The position numbers and the translations under genes were made by a program. 64,000 nucleotides of DNA from Nocardia sp. alder85J. Its GTDB lineage: Bacteria; Actinomycetota; Actinomycetes; Mycobacteriales; Mycobacteriaceae. The notes beneath the pieces are model-generated. The model searched no databases, was not told where the DNA came from, and was given only the letters and a program-made list of their open reading frames with translations. The stretch spans positions 186,001 through 250,000 of the forward strand of contig NZ_JAIUCZ020000007.1 in NCBI RefSeq assembly GCF_020176955.2. Direction: 5' to 3'. This document shows, piece by piece, positions 1-7,778 of the stretch (its first letter is position 1; each line of letters opens with the position of its first letter).

Positions 1-376
1 TCCCCTCGTAGATGGCCGCGAGTTCGGCCAGTTCCAGTTCGGGCTGCTCGGCCAGCTCGCGACGCTCGACGGCGAGCAGGGCCCGCTCGCTGTCGCGCTG
101 GGTACTCACCGAGACATATTCACCCAATGCCATCGAGACCGCGCCCGCCACCAGACCGGCGGCGCCGGCGGTCGCGATCGCCGCCTGATTCGTGGTCGCG
201 GCGGCCACCCCCACCACGATGCCGGCGACCGACACGATTCCGTCATTGGCGCCGAGTACACCGGCGCGCAATGAATTCAACCGGCCGGACAGTCCGCCGC
301 TGTGCGGCTCGGGACTCGCCGCCGATTCCACGCGCAGCGATGTTCCGGCATTTTCCTCATTCGTCCGAATACTCAC
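1..376 (-). CDS. VIT1/CCC1-family iron/manganese transporter, N-terminal part (runs off the window)
   Basis: Read on the minus strand, this encodes the start of a VIT/CCC1 membrane transporter, a family that moves Fe2+ or Mn2+ out of the cytoplasm. After about 30 hydrophilic residues comes the family signature LNSLRAGVLGANDGIVSVAG, then a helix rich in Gly/Ala and a second one carrying GAVSMALGEYVSVSTQRDSE, the usual end of TM2. The cytoplasmic loop (ERRELAEQPELELAELAAIYEG) follows and the window ends there. The start is GTG, at 376 or at 382 two codons earlier; neither has a strong ribosome site. The C-terminal three helices lie outside the window. Confidence 0.85.
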   Translation of the reverse strand, partial: MSIRTNEENAGTSLRVESAASPEPHSGGLSGRLNSLRAGVLGANDGIVSVAGIVVGVAAATTNQAAIATAGAAGLVAGAVSMALGEYVSVSTQRDSERALLAVERRELAEQPELELAELAAIYEG

Positions 377-428
377 CTGCACGTGGTAACGGTAACGTTT
401 TCCGCCGCCCGCCACCAGCAAAGGAAGG

Positions 429-471
429 CTTGCCGAAATTAGGTAACACATTGTAAGGCAAGGGTTTACAA
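429..471. promoter_or_regulatory. Nested inverted repeats upstream of the VIT transporter
   Basis: Two overlapping dyads lie 50-90 bases upstream of the transporter start: CTTGCC (429-434) with GGCAAG (457-462), and TTGTAA (451-456) with TTACAA (466-471). The block is AT-richer than its surroundings and also contains TTAGGTAA, which resembles half of an IdeR/DtxR box. This is a plausible metal-responsive operator for a metal exporter, but the full IdeR palindrome is not present and the assignment is inference. Confidence 0.3.
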
Positions 472-628
472 ACACCATTTCATGCGGCGCCGGACCGGAA
501 TGTGCGACCGCTCACCACGGCCCGCCGGCCCGCGGACTCCGGCCGTCCCCGCGCATCGGCGAGCGCGCCGAGCGGACTGTGGATAGTCTCGGCGCACGGG
601 CAGGTCCCGAACAGGAAGGTGTTGTCCA

Positions 629-1045
629 GTGAAACTCTCGGTACTCCTCGCCGACTCGGCACAGGCCGGCGGCGACGGCAAGGTCCACGCGCTCGGGATC
701 GGATGGTCGACCATCGGCACGCCGACGGCCCCGATGTCGGTCATCGTGTTGTCGGATCTCGACGAGGAGGATCGCGACGACCAGTACAGCTTCACGGTGA
801 CGCTGTGCGGCGGGGACGGCGACCCATACCAGTTCGAGACCGAGACCGGGAAGCACGCGCTCTCCCTGGACATCACGCTCCCGGCCCCGCCGCCGAACGG
901 CGTGCCCGGCGCCCGCCGCCTGGCCGCGGTGGCCAACCTCGGCCCCGGCCTGCTGCTGCCGCCGGGCAGCTACCACTGGGTCGCCACCATCGGCGGCTCG
1001 GATCTGCGGGGCGACACCACGTTCACCGTCGTCCCCAAGAACTGA
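629..1045 (+). CDS. Hypothetical protein, DUF6941-like
   Basis: A 138-residue soluble protein with no signal peptide or membrane segment. The opening MKLSVLLADSAQAGGDGKVH and the phrase ALGIGWSTIG are typical of the small actinobacterial proteins grouped as DUF6941, whose function is unknown. The composition suggests an all-beta fold, and the C-terminus LPPGSYHWVATIGG looks like a late beta hairpin. It stands alone, transcribed towards the convergent CGNR protein only 12 bases away. No function can be assigned. Confidence 0.75.
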   Translation: MKLSVLLADSAQAGGDGKVHALGIGWSTIGTPTAPMSVIVLSDLDEEDRDDQYSFTVTLCGGDGDPYQFETETGKHALSLDITLPAPPPNGVPGARRLAAVANLGPGLLLPPGSYHWVATIGGSDLRGDTTFTVVPKN

Positions 1046-1057
1046 CCGGGCCGTGGA

Positions 1058-1558
1058 TCAGCGCACCGCCCGCGACCGGTGCTCGGCCACGTGCACCCGG
1101 GTGGAACACCGGGTGGAGCAGAACCGCCGCCGCCCGTTGCGGGAGGTGTCGACGAAGACCAGCGGGCATCCGGGCCGCGCGCAGAACCCGATGCGGCCCG
1201 GATCCTCGCAGAACAGGGTCGCGAGACCCGCGGCGGTATAAGCCTTCACGCGTTCGTCCAGGGGCGCGTCCTCGAGCGCGTAGTGCAGATGCGGCGCCCG
1301 GCCGTCGTGCGTGGAGATGTAAGGGCGACTGGTGGTTTCGGCCAGCAACGCATTCAGCAGCGCGATGCTCGGCGCCCGGAAGACGGCCTCGAGCCGATCG
1401 GTCCAGCGGCGCAGCGCGTCGAGCTGCCCCGCATCGAGAGGGCCCAGCGGGCGATACCCGAAATCCGCCAGCAGCGCGATCGGGTCCGCGTCCCGGCGGG
1501 AATTGACCAGCAGTGCGGCGAGTTCGGCGGCGGAACCTCCGTAAGGGTTGAGATGCAC
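1058..1558 (-). CDS. CGNR zinc-finger protein with ABATE-type N-terminal domain
   Basis: A 166-residue probable DNA-binding regulator. The first 115 residues match the ABATE region (LNPYGGSAAELAALLVN and a stress-domain-like body). The C-terminus holds a CGNR zinc finger: FCARPGCPLVFVDTSRNGRR followed by RRFCSTRCSTR. Four cysteines in a Cx4C...Cx3C arrangement are visible, and the eponymous C-G-N-R is here spelled CSTR. Length is a little short of the usual 180-200. It converges with the DUF6941 gene and reads away from the small zinc-ribbon gene 17 bases beyond its start, so the intergenic space probably holds both promoters. Such proteins are usually annotated as transcriptional regulators; the target is unknown. 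Confidence 0.8.
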   Translation of the reverse strand: MHLNPYGGSAAELAALLVNSRRDADPIALLADFGYRPLGPLDAGQLDALRRWTDRLEAVFRAPSIALLNALLAETTSRPYISTHDGRAPHLHYALEDAPLDERVKAYTAAGLATLFCEDPGRIGFCARPGCPLVFVDTSRNGRRRFCSTRCSTRVHVAEHRSRAVR

Positions 1559-1575
1559 TGACCCATTACATCAGG

Positions 1576-1776
1576 GTGGAGGGCATGAGCACCGGCACCA
1601 CCTCCCCCGCCTGCCCGTCGTGCGCGTGGCCGGACCCGGCTGTCGTCTCGGCCCACGGATCCACGCGATATCTGCGTTGCGTCTGCGGCCGGTGGCTGAT
1701 CACCTGCGACGGCGCCCTGATCGCCGCACCCGGTGGCGGCGCCTTCGACACCGCCGCGGCACCGCTGCCGCGATGA
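1576..1776 (+). CDS. Small zinc-ribbon-like hypothetical protein
   Basis: A 66-residue protein (63 if ATG 1585 is used instead of GTG 1576). Four cysteines in CPSC and CVC-x6-C spacing suggest a minimal zinc ribbon: PACPSCAWPD, then RYLRCVCGRWLITCDG. GGAGGG at 1578-1583 lies too close to ATG 1585 to be ideal, so the start is undecided. The function is unknown. Codon use matches its neighbours. Confidence 0.55.
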   Translation: MEGMSTGTTSPACPSCAWPDPAVVSAHGSTRYLRCVCGRWLITCDGALIAAPGGGAFDTAAAPLPR

Positions 1777-1880
1777 ATTCCGGTGGCGCCGAACCCGGCC
1801 CCGCGTCAGGCCGAACCGATGCCGCCACCCGCCACGCCGCTGCCCGAGGCCGTTCGCGCGCGCTTCGACCCACCGTCACA

Positions 1881-2016
1881 CTGGGCCTCCCACCGGCCGA
1901 TTCGGCGATCGTGGCGATCGAGGCGAGCACGGCCACCGTCGATCGGGTGCGCGCGGCGGGCATCGCCACCTCGGTCCGAGCCGGCCGCCTACGCCTCGCC
2001 TGTCACCTCCACCACA
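1881..2016 (+). pseudogene. C-terminal remnant of a class V aminotransferase-fold enzyme
   Basis: One frame reads PADSAIVAIEASTATVDRV, then RAAGIATSVRAGRLRLACHL and HHT. This strongly recalls the last 40 residues of class V PLP enzymes of the kynureninase/cysteine-desulfurase-like group, where GI..SVRAGRLRL.FHLYNT closes the small domain. No start, PLP lysine or large domain exists upstream; the preceding gene is the unrelated zinc-ribbon protein. It therefore looks like a relic of a mostly deleted gene. The rest of the 1777-2152 interval shows no convincing coding sequence. Confidence 0.45.
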
Positions 2017-2152
2017 CCCCAGGACCCGGTCCCCGAGGTGCTGTCCCGGGACCGAAACCCGCTACTACCGGCCGGTATTCGCGGCGCGGCCGATCCCGCA
2101 CCGGGTTCACCCGCCTAGAATTCCCGGCACCGGCAGGAAGAGGAATCGCGGT

Positions 2153-2527
2153 ATGGAGACCGTCATCACGCAGGTCGCGGTCGAAGGCAAGCGACTCATC
2201 GACGCGGCGTGGCTGGGCAAGATCAGCCGCGCCGAAGCAGTGCACATGTTCGTGCAGTTCGGTGACGGAATGATCCAGCAGGACACGGCCGAGGACATCA
2301 TCGACGATGGATTGGCCTGGCTGGACGCCCATTCCGCCCGACTGCGCCTACTCGGCTGGTGCACGGTACTGGAGCTACCCCTGTTCGGCCTCCTGGTGGT
2401 CCTGAGCATCCGAGCCGGCGAATTCGCCGCCGCCGGAGTAGCCCTCCTCCTCCTGGCCGCCCTCCAATACGTCCACCGCCGTTTCACCCCGCATCCGACC
2501 CCGATCCTGCGCCGCGCGCGGAGGTGA
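2153..2527 (+). CDS. Small membrane protein of unknown function
   Basis: A 124-residue protein starting at an ATG preceded by AGGAAGAGGA. The first 70 residues are soluble and helical (ITQVAVEGKRLIDAAWLGKI, then a segment with DTAEDIIDDGLAWLD). They are followed by two close hydrophobic segments, LLGWCTVLELPLFGLLVVLS and GVALLLLAALQYV, and a basic tail. The topology is probably two helices with both ends cytoplasmic. The same frame stays open upstream, but that part is low-complexity Arg/Pro and lacks a start with a ribosome site. The 3' end overlaps the convergent methyltransferase gene by 44 bases. Function unknown. Confidence 0.7.
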   Translation: METVITQVAVEGKRLIDAAWLGKISRAEAVHMFVQFGDGMIQQDTAEDIIDDGLAWLDAHSARLRLLGWCTVLELPLFGLLVVLSIRAGEFAAAGVALLLLAALQYVHRRFTPHPTPILRRARR

Positions 2528-3014
2528 TCGTCGAACCCCTGCTCTCCAAGTCCAGTAGTTGCCGCTTGCGTTCGAGTCCACCGGCGTAGCCGTGCAGCGA
2601 ACCATCGCGGCCGATCACCCGATGGCAGGGCCGGACGATCATCAGCGGATTGGCGCCGTTGGCGGCCCCGACCGCCCGGACCGAACGCGGCGCGCCGATC
2701 TCCTCGGCGATGTCACGGTAGGTGACGATGGTGCCGTACGGGATCTCGTCCAGCACCCGCCACACCCGCTGCTGGAAATCGGTGCCGGGTACCGCGTAGT
2801 CGAGCTCGAACGTCCGCCGCTCGCCGGTGAAGTACCCCTCCAACTGTTCGACGACCGGGCCGAAGGCCTCCGCATCGGGCGTCCAGCCCGGTGACACGGC
2901 CGTGCGGCGGCCACCGGCCATGGAGATCGCGCTCACCGCCACCCCCGACGCGGTCCGCTCGCCGACCAGCAGCAGTTCGCACAGGGGACTTTCCCACGTC
3001 GTGTAGATGGTCAT
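2484..3014 (-). CDS. ogt: Methylated-DNA-[protein]-cysteine S-methyltransferase
   Basis: A suicide repair enzyme that removes O6-methyl groups from guanine. The 176-residue protein has the small N-terminal ribonuclease-like domain (TIYTTWESPLCELLLVGE) and the C-terminal DNA-binding domain. The active-site PCHRV is within MIVRPCHRVIGRDGSLHGYA, preceded by the arginine-finger helix region RSVRAVGAANGANP. The ATG at 3014 starts MTIYTTWES; the frame is open further upstream but that part is not family-like. It has a longer C-terminal tail than usual (TSARGAGSGSDAG). It is monocistronic, and its 3' end overlaps the convergent membrane-protein gene. Confidence 0.93.
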   Translation of the reverse strand: MTIYTTWESPLCELLLVGERTASGVAVSAISMAGGRRTAVSPGWTPDAEAFGPVVEQLEGYFTGERRTFELDYAVPGTDFQQRVWRVLDEIPYGTIVTYRDIAEEIGAPRSVRAVGAANGANPLMIVRPCHRVIGRDGSLHGYAGGLERKRQLLDLESRGSTITSARGAGSGSDAG

Positions 3015-3170
3015 CCACCTATGCTGCCCGTCCCACCGCATTCGAGTCTGGCGGAAATGCGACATGACAGCAGAACCTCGACAATGCCCCGGCCTGCACC
3101 GATGCCAGTCTTCCGGACCACATCGATGTCTCTTCCCGCACACCGATGATTTCGCACCCCACGACCCGTC

Positions 3171-3182
3171 CCTACCGGTAGG
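3171..3182. promoter_or_regulatory. 12-bp perfect palindrome before the DHFR-like gene
   Basis: CCTACCGGTAGG is a perfect palindrome 37 bases upstream of the start of the reductase at 3219, a position compatible with an operator around the transcription start. No second copy is adjacent. The regulator is unknown. Confidence 0.3.
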
Positions 3183-3218
3183 CCCCCACCCTGTCCTCCG
3201 GAGAGAGAGTCGTACACC

Positions 3219-3758
3219 ATGCGAACCCTGTGCGCCGCGGCGTTTCTCAGCTTCGACGGTGTCGCCGAGTCCCCCACCGACTGGATGGGGCCGTACCTGA
3301 CGCCCGCGATCGACGAGGAACTGCTGGACCTCCTCGACGAGGCGGAAGCATTCCTGTTCGGCCGCAACACCTTCCAGGAGATGGCCGCCACCTGGCAGCG
3401 ACGCTCCGGCCCGATGGCCGACCTCTACAACGTCCGGCCCAAATACGTCGTGTCCACCACCCTCGGCCACCCGGGCTGGCGCAATGCGCGAACGCTCGGC
3501 GACCCGGCCACCGACCGGGTCGCCGAGCTGAAAGCCGACGGCGAGGGCCTGCTGCTGGTCATCGGCAGTCCGGAACTGGTCCGCCGGCTCACCGCGGCCG
3601 GCCTGGTCGACGAATACCGTTTCCTGATGGCCCCGCTGATCCTGGGCAAGGGCAAACGCCTGTTCCCGGACGGCATCCGAGTGCCGCTGACCCTGATCGA
3701 CGCCAAGATCTACGAATCCGGCGTGACCCAGCTGCGCTACGCGCCGACCCGGTCCTGA
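3219..3758 (+). CDS. Dihydrofolate reductase-family protein (RibD C-terminal fold)
   Basis: A 179-residue NADPH-dependent reductase-like protein of the YyaP/RibD-C type. The N-terminal strand MRTLCAAAFLSFDGVAESPT, FLFGRNTFQEM and the pyrophosphate-binding-like LLLVIGSPELVRRL region are typical, as is the late DEYRFLMAPLILGKGKRLFP segment. A GGAGAG ribosome site precedes the ATG. These stand-alone proteins are not the cell's essential DHFR; substrates are mostly unknown. It ends inside the 3' end of the convergent monooxygenase gene (22-base overlap). Confidence 0.88.
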   Translation: MRTLCAAAFLSFDGVAESPTDWMGPYLTPAIDEELLDLLDEAEAFLFGRNTFQEMAATWQRRSGPMADLYNVRPKYVVSTTLGHPGWRNARTLGDPATDRVAELKADGEGLLLVIGSPELVRRLTAAGLVDEYRFLMAPLILGKGKRLFPDGIRVPLTLIDAKIYESGVTQLRYAPTRS

Positions 3759-5194
3759 GCGCGAACCGGCTTCAGCGTCCGACCCATCCGGGTTCGCAGC
3801 GTGGTCGCCGCGTCCAGCAGATAGTTCTGCCGCACCCGCCACGGCCGCCGATCGCCCTGCCGCGGGAACTCCCCGATCGAACGCTGGATGTAGCCCGAAC
3901 TCAGATCCAGCAGCGGCTGTTCCCCCAGCGGCCCGTCGAGCTGCGGCACCACCGCGCGGTAGCCGCGGCGATCGGCGAACGCCAGCACCCGGCACACCAG
4001 CCGCGAGGTCAGATCGGCGCGCAACGTCCAGGACGAATTCGTGTAGCCGATGCAGACGGCGAAATTGGGCACGCCGGTGAGCATCGCCCCCTGCCAGACG
4101 TACCGCTCCGGCAACCGCACCGGTTCACCCCCGACCGACAGCTCGATACCCCCGAAGGCCAGCAGTTTCAGCCCGGTGGCGGAGACCACCACCTCGGCGG
4201 GCAGCGTCCGCCCGGAGGCCAGCCGGATACCCTCGGGCACGAACCGGTCGATGTGGTCGGTGACCACCTCGGCCTTGTCCCGCTTCAGCGCCTTGAAGAA
4301 GTCGGCGTCGGGCACCGCGCACAACCGCTGATCCCAGACGTCGTAGCTGGGCGTGAAATGCTCGGCGACCAGCCGTTCGTCCTTCAGGATCCGGGTGGCC
4401 AGCCCGGTCAGCAGCCGCCGCGCCGACTCCGGCCGGCGGCGGCAGTACTGATAGAAGCCGACGTTGAACAGGATGTTCTTGGTGCGGATCAGCCGATGGG
4501 CCAACCCCGCCGGCAACACCGCCCGCAACCGGTCGGCGTATTTGTCCCGGCCGGGCACCGGCGAGATCCAGGTGGGCGTGCGCTGCAACATGGTGACCCG
4601 CTCCGCCGTCTCGGCCATCGCCGGTACCAGCGTGACGGCGGTGGCCCCGCTGCCGATCACCACCACCCGCGCGCCGGTGTAGTCCAGGTCCGCGGGCCAG
4701 AACTGCGGGTGCACCAGGGTCCCCGCGAAGGTCTCGACGCCCGGGAACTGCGGGGCATGCGGCTGCGCGTAGTCGTAGTAGCCGGCGCAGCAGTACAGGA
4801 AACCACAGGTCAGCGTCTCCGTTTCGGCACCGCGCCGCAGGGTCAGCGTCCAGCGGGCCGCCGCGTCGTCCCAGTCCGCGGCGACCACCCGGACCCCGTA
4901 ACGGATCCGCCGATCGATGCCGTACTGCGCGGCGGTCTCGGCCAGATAGCCGAGGATCGACGGCCCGTCGGCGATCGACTTCGCCGCCCGCCACGGCTTG
5001 AACGGATATCCGAGGGTGAACATGTCGGAGTCGGAACGGACGCCGGGGTAGCGGAACAGATCCCAGGTACCGCCGAGGGTGGCCCGGGCCTCCAGCACGG
5101 CGTAGCTCTTCCCGGGCAACTCGGTCTGGAGCCGGTACGCGGCCCCGATCCCGGACAGACCGGCACCCACGATCACGACGTCGAGATGTTCCAT
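3737..5194 (-). CDS. EthA-like Baeyer-Villiger flavin monooxygenase
   Basis: A 485-residue FAD/NADPH enzyme that inserts oxygen next to a ketone or oxidises sulfur. The FAD Rossmann motif GAGLSG is at residues 10-15. LGGTWDLFRYPGVRSDSDMF follows at about 40-59, and the BVMO fingerprint FAGTLVHPQFWP is at 156-167 with F, G, H, W and P all in place. VVIGSGATAV is the NADPH motif. The sequence parallels mycobacterial EthA over its length, including YTNSSWTLRADL near the C-terminus. It is the second gene of an operon with the SnoaL-like protein 35 bases upstream. No EthR-type TetR is adjacent, unlike in Mycobacterium tuberculosis. Confidence 0.92.
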   Translation of the reverse strand: MEHLDVVIVGAGLSGIGAAYRLQTELPGKSYAVLEARATLGGTWDLFRYPGVRSDSDMFTLGYPFKPWRAAKSIADGPSILGYLAETAAQYGIDRRIRYGVRVVAADWDDAAARWTLTLRRGAETETLTCGFLYCCAGYYDYAQPHAPQFPGVETFAGTLVHPQFWPADLDYTGARVVVIGSGATAVTLVPAMAETAERVTMLQRTPTWISPVPGRDKYADRLRAVLPAGLAHRLIRTKNILFNVGFYQYCRRRPESARRLLTGLATRILKDERLVAEHFTPSYDVWDQRLCAVPDADFFKALKRDKAEVVTDHIDRFVPEGIRLASGRTLPAEVVVSATGLKLLAFGGIELSVGGEPVRLPERYVWQGAMLTGVPNFAVCIGYTNSSWTLRADLTSRLVCRVLAFADRRGYRAVVPQLDGPLGEQPLLDLSSGYIQRSIGEFPRQGDRRPWRVRQNYLLDAATTLRTRMGRTLKPVRAQDRVGA

Positions 5195-5229
5195 GCCCCC
5201 AGTGTGGCCGGTACCCCGCCACCTCGATG

Positions 5230-5700
5230 TCAGTGGGTGGCGACCGGACCCCAGCGATTCGCGGTCAGGGTCGTGTCGCCCAGCGGCTGCACACTCTCGT
5301 ACAGCCGCTGATATCCGGTGTGGGCGATCGACCAGCGGCCGTTCTCCCGCCGGTACCGGTCCTCGTAGTAGGCCGCGCCGCGGATGACCACCCCGTGATC
5401 GGCGGCGATCACGGTGTCCTCCAGGCACCAGCTCCCGGTCGCGGTGTCGCCGTCGATCTCGATGATCGGATGGCTGCACACGTGCACGGTGATGATGTTG
5501 GCGTCCAGCGCGGAACGCATGTAGCCGACGATCGCGTCGCGGCCGGTGAAGTGCAGCGGCCGCCCGCCCGACGGCGAGCCGTAGTGTCCGGTGGCATCGT
5601 CGGCCAGCGTCTCACCGCACTCGTCCCAGCTCTTGAGATCCAGCGCCCGTAGGTAGCGATATTTGAGCGTACGGATCTGCTCCAGCGCAACGAGATCCAT
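5230..5700 (-). CDS. SnoaL-like / nuclear transport factor 2-fold protein
   Basis: A 156-residue cone-shaped SnoaL_4-type protein. The opening EQIRTLKYRYLRALDLKSWD and the ending GRWSIAHTGYQRLYESVQ are characteristic of NTF2-like small hydratases, isomerases and binding proteins. ATG 5700 is chosen over GTG 5709 because AGGAGG lies eight bases upstream of it. It is the first gene of a two-gene operon with the EthA-like monooxygenase, which suggests it acts on, or delivers, the same lipid or ketone substrate. The family is catalytically diverse, so the chemistry is undetermined. Confidence 0.85.
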   Translation of the reverse strand: MDLVALEQIRTLKYRYLRALDLKSWDECGETLADDATGHYGSPSGGRPLHFTGRDAIVGYMRSALDANIITVHVCSHPIIEIDGDTATGSWCLEDTVIAADHGVVIRGAAYYEDRYRRENGRWSIAHTGYQRLYESVQPLGDTTLTANRWGPVATH

Positions 5701-5735
5701 GGTCGGCACCTCCTCGTATCAGCCCAGCCACAGAT

Positions 5736-5749
5736 TAGAACACGTTTCT
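5736..5749. promoter_or_regulatory. KstR-like half-palindromic site upstream of the SnoaL/EthA-like operon
   Basis: TAGAACACGTTTCT fits the mycobacterial KstR operator pattern TnnAACnnGTTnnA at every fixed position except the last. It is flanked by a further dyad, CAGA (5731-5734) and TCTG (5747-5750). It lies 36 bases before the ATG of the SnoaL gene, in an AT-richer promoter stretch. KstR controls sterol catabolism genes, so the match would link this operon to sterol or lipid use. This is inference. Confidence 0.35.
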
Positions 5750-5774
5750 GTTTTATGGCCCGGATTGCGCAGGC

Positions 5775-6218
5775 TCAGGGCCGGGAGCCGTGCGACGACC
5801 CCGGGACCCCGGCCGCGCCGACCAGTTCGATACCTGTCACCGCATCGGGCCGCATGCGCAGGATGCGAGGCCGGGCGCCCGGCAGCCAGGGGTCCATCAG
5901 CCGCTCGTAGCGGGCCACCGCGTCGTGGTCGGCGACCGTCTCGGCCGGACCGGTGAGGATCACGCACCAGCCCAGCTGGGTCTCGTGGTCGATGGTGTCG
6001 GCCTCGTAGGCGACCACCTGCCGTTCGGGCACCGGCGGGCCGATGCCCAGGCCCGCGTAGATGATCAGGTCGTCACCCTCGACCAGATGATTGACCGGCC
6101 GGATGATGGGCACGGAGTGCCGGTTGACGACCAGCCGCCCGAAGCGCACCGTGGCGAGCAACCGTAGCGAATCCCCGTCCGTCAGCTCGCGCAGCTCTCG
6201 CTCACCATGGACCGCCAT
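5775..6218 (-). CDS. Pyridoxamine 5'-phosphate oxidase-family protein
   Basis: A 147-residue split-barrel flavin- or F420-binding-fold protein. LRLLATVRFGRLVVNRHSVP and the following IIRPVNHLVEGDDLIIYAG are the standard first strands of the actinobacterial PPOX/general-stress group. ETQLGWCVILTGPAETVAD provides the central strand. It is slightly short for a homodimeric barrel but complete. It reads in the same direction as its neighbours but is separated by 74 bases from the SnoaL start. The substrate is unknown. Confidence 0.85.
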   Translation of the reverse strand: MAVHGERELRELTDGDSLRLLATVRFGRLVVNRHSVPIIRPVNHLVEGDDLIIYAGLGIGPPVPERQVVAYEADTIDHETQLGWCVILTGPAETVADHDAVARYERLMDPWLPGARPRILRMRPDAVTGIELVGAAGVPGSSHGSRP

Positions 6219-6281
6219 ACCCCATTATCCGGCGCGCGGCGGCCGCCGGGGGCGCGTTGGCCCGGTTTCCCGGCCGGGCCC

Positions 6282-7097
6282 TCATGCGAGAAGGTAGCGG
6301 GCGAACTCGCGAACCGGCTCGTAGCCGATCTCCCGATAGATCTTGTTGGAGGTGGGATTGGCCGTATCGGTGAACAGGCACACCTGGCAACCGCTGTCGC
6401 GCAACTGCCGCGAGACGTGTGCGGTGACCCCGGAGGCGTAGCCGTGACCGCGCAGCGCCGCCGGGGTGTACACCGGGCCGATCCGGCTCCAGCCGTCCAC
6501 CGGCGGCTGCTGTCCGGCCAGTGACACCGGGCGGCCGTCGCACTCCCACAGCCACACCAGCCCGGCCTCGATCCGGCCCGGGACCGCCTCGGGCGCATAG
6601 CCGATTCCGGACTCCGCCTGCATCGTGACCATCCAGCGCTCGCACAACTCGACATCGGATGCCACAGCGGCGCGGCCGATTCCGGGCACCCGCGGCATCC
6701 GCAGCGTGCCCAGGCGGTACAGCAGCATGCCGGCATCGCGCTGGAAGTCCGTGCCGCGCAACGCGGCCCACTCCCGGGCGAAACCCTCGGCGAGTTCCGG
6801 CGTGCCCTCCACCCCGCCGAGATCGGGTATGCGCGCGGCGAACAGCGCCGCCAGTCCGGGCAGCGCGGCGGCGGGCAGCACACCGAGCCACACGTTGTAC
6901 CCCGGCGTGCGCATGCAGGCGCCGACGACCGTCCCGGCATCGTGCACCGACACGAAGGTGGTCTCCTGCTCACCGGCCCCGGCGAGGGCCCGCTCGAGCA
7001 CGCTGATGATCACCGTGTGCCGCAACGGATCACGCGACAGGAACGCACCCGCGCGCCGCTGGAACTCCGCCGGGTCGGTGGTCGGCTCGAATCTCAT
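6282..7097 (-). CDS. GNAT-family N-acetyltransferase, two-domain
   Basis: A 271-residue acetyltransferase. The C-terminal half carries the GNAT core: IGPVYTPAALRGHGYASGVT is the acetyl-CoA pyrophosphate loop (R-G-x-G-Y/A), followed by CLFTDTANPTSNKIYREIGY, motif B. The N-terminal 120 residues are a degenerate GNAT-like domain, as is common in actinobacterial FR47-like proteins. ATG 7097 is used because the family resemblance begins at MRFEPTTDPAEF, although the ribosome site is poor. The substrate is unknown. Confidence 0.85.
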   Translation of the reverse strand: MRFEPTTDPAEFQRRAGAFLSRDPLRHTVIISVLERALAGAGEQETTFVSVHDAGTVVGACMRTPGYNVWLGVLPAAALPGLAALFAARIPDLGGVEGTPELAEGFAREWAALRGTDFQRDAGMLLYRLGTLRMPRVPGIGRAAVASDVELCERWMVTMQAESGIGYAPEAVPGRIEAGLVWLWECDGRPVSLAGQQPPVDGWSRIGPVYTPAALRGHGYASGVTAHVSRQLRDSGCQVCLFTDTANPTSNKIYREIGYEPVREFARYLLA

Positions 7098-7195
7098 AGA
7101 GCAGCACGGTAACCGTGAATGCCCCATGAGCCCACCGATTTTCGGCGGCGACGAGAGCAGCGGCCGGGCACGCGATGCGCGCGACCGGCCGCCGT

Positions 7196-7450
7196 TCAGG
7201 CGTCGCGTTGCTGGGCGTCGGCGCGCAACTTGAGCAGGACCAGGCCGGTGGTGCAGGCCAGGATCAGCCCCGCCACCGTGACCTCGACCCGTAGCTCGGC
7301 GATGCCGAGGCCCGCGCCCACCATTCCGCCGAGAAATATCACCCAGGCCACCGCCCGGGGCACTGCCGCCCACGCCGAGCGCGGGGACTGCACGGCCGAC
7401 GAATCCTGCTGCGCCATGGCACGCAGCGGGGATGTCGAGAAAGCTCCCAT
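7196..7450 (-). CDS. Small two-helix membrane protein
   Basis: An 84-residue protein with about 30 hydrophilic residues followed by two hydrophobic segments, VAWVIFLGGMVGAGLGI and VTVAGLILACTTGLVLL, ending in a charged tail (KLRADAQQRDA). GAGGAG five bases before ATG 7450 fixes the start. No family is recognised. It is isolated from the acetyltransferase by 98 bases. Confidence 0.6.
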   Translation of the reverse strand: MGAFSTSPLRAMAQQDSSAVQSPRSAWAAVPRAVAWVIFLGGMVGAGLGIAELRVEVTVAGLILACTTGLVLLKLRADAQQRDA

Positions 7451-7778
7451 CACTACTCCTCGATGACTCCCGACCACCGAGACCCGTGCCGTACGGAAAC
7501 CATCATCGACAGTGGCGAATGGCGCCCGCGAAACACGGAGTGTCCCTCAGCAAACTTCGGGCGTCTCATGTGTAACGTTGCTCACACGCTACGGCTTCGT
7601 TGCCGAATCTCAATGCGACACGTGCCCGCGACACGCCCATGCGATCAAATCGTTATCTGAATCAAGCATGTTTGAGACAATCGGCGGGTACCTTGCCCCG
7701 CGCACTGTCCGCCTGGCCCGATACCCCGGCCTCCGTTAATGTGAGGCCGACTCGAGACAATTGAGGAGCAGTGTACCG
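7451..7778. other. Gene-free divergent intergenic region
   Basis: About 330 bases between two divergent genes hold no convincing coding sequence. The centre is AT-richer than the window average and should contain both promoters. GTTAAT near 7734 is a possible -10 element for the plus-strand gene. I see no riboswitch or repeat. Confidence 0.4.

Noticed and set aside
385..396. GTAAC direct repeats near the VIT gene as a GlnR/MtrA box
   Set aside because: The two copies are only six bases apart, not the 11 required by GTnAC-N6-GTnAC.
502..1506. 334-codon plus-strand frame over the DUF6941 and CGNR genes
   Set aside because: Arg/Pro-rich composition and antisense to the CGNR finger; no ribosome site.
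3230..5311. 693-codon plus-strand frame over the EthA-like gene
   Set aside because: It starts inside the DHFR-like gene in another frame and gives Arg/Pro-rich sequence; the minus strand carries the FAD and BVMO motifs.
7451..7778. ydaO-type riboswitch upstream of the exported protein
   Set aside because: I could not find the conserved ydaO core by eye and the downstream gene is not an Rpf-like hydrolase.
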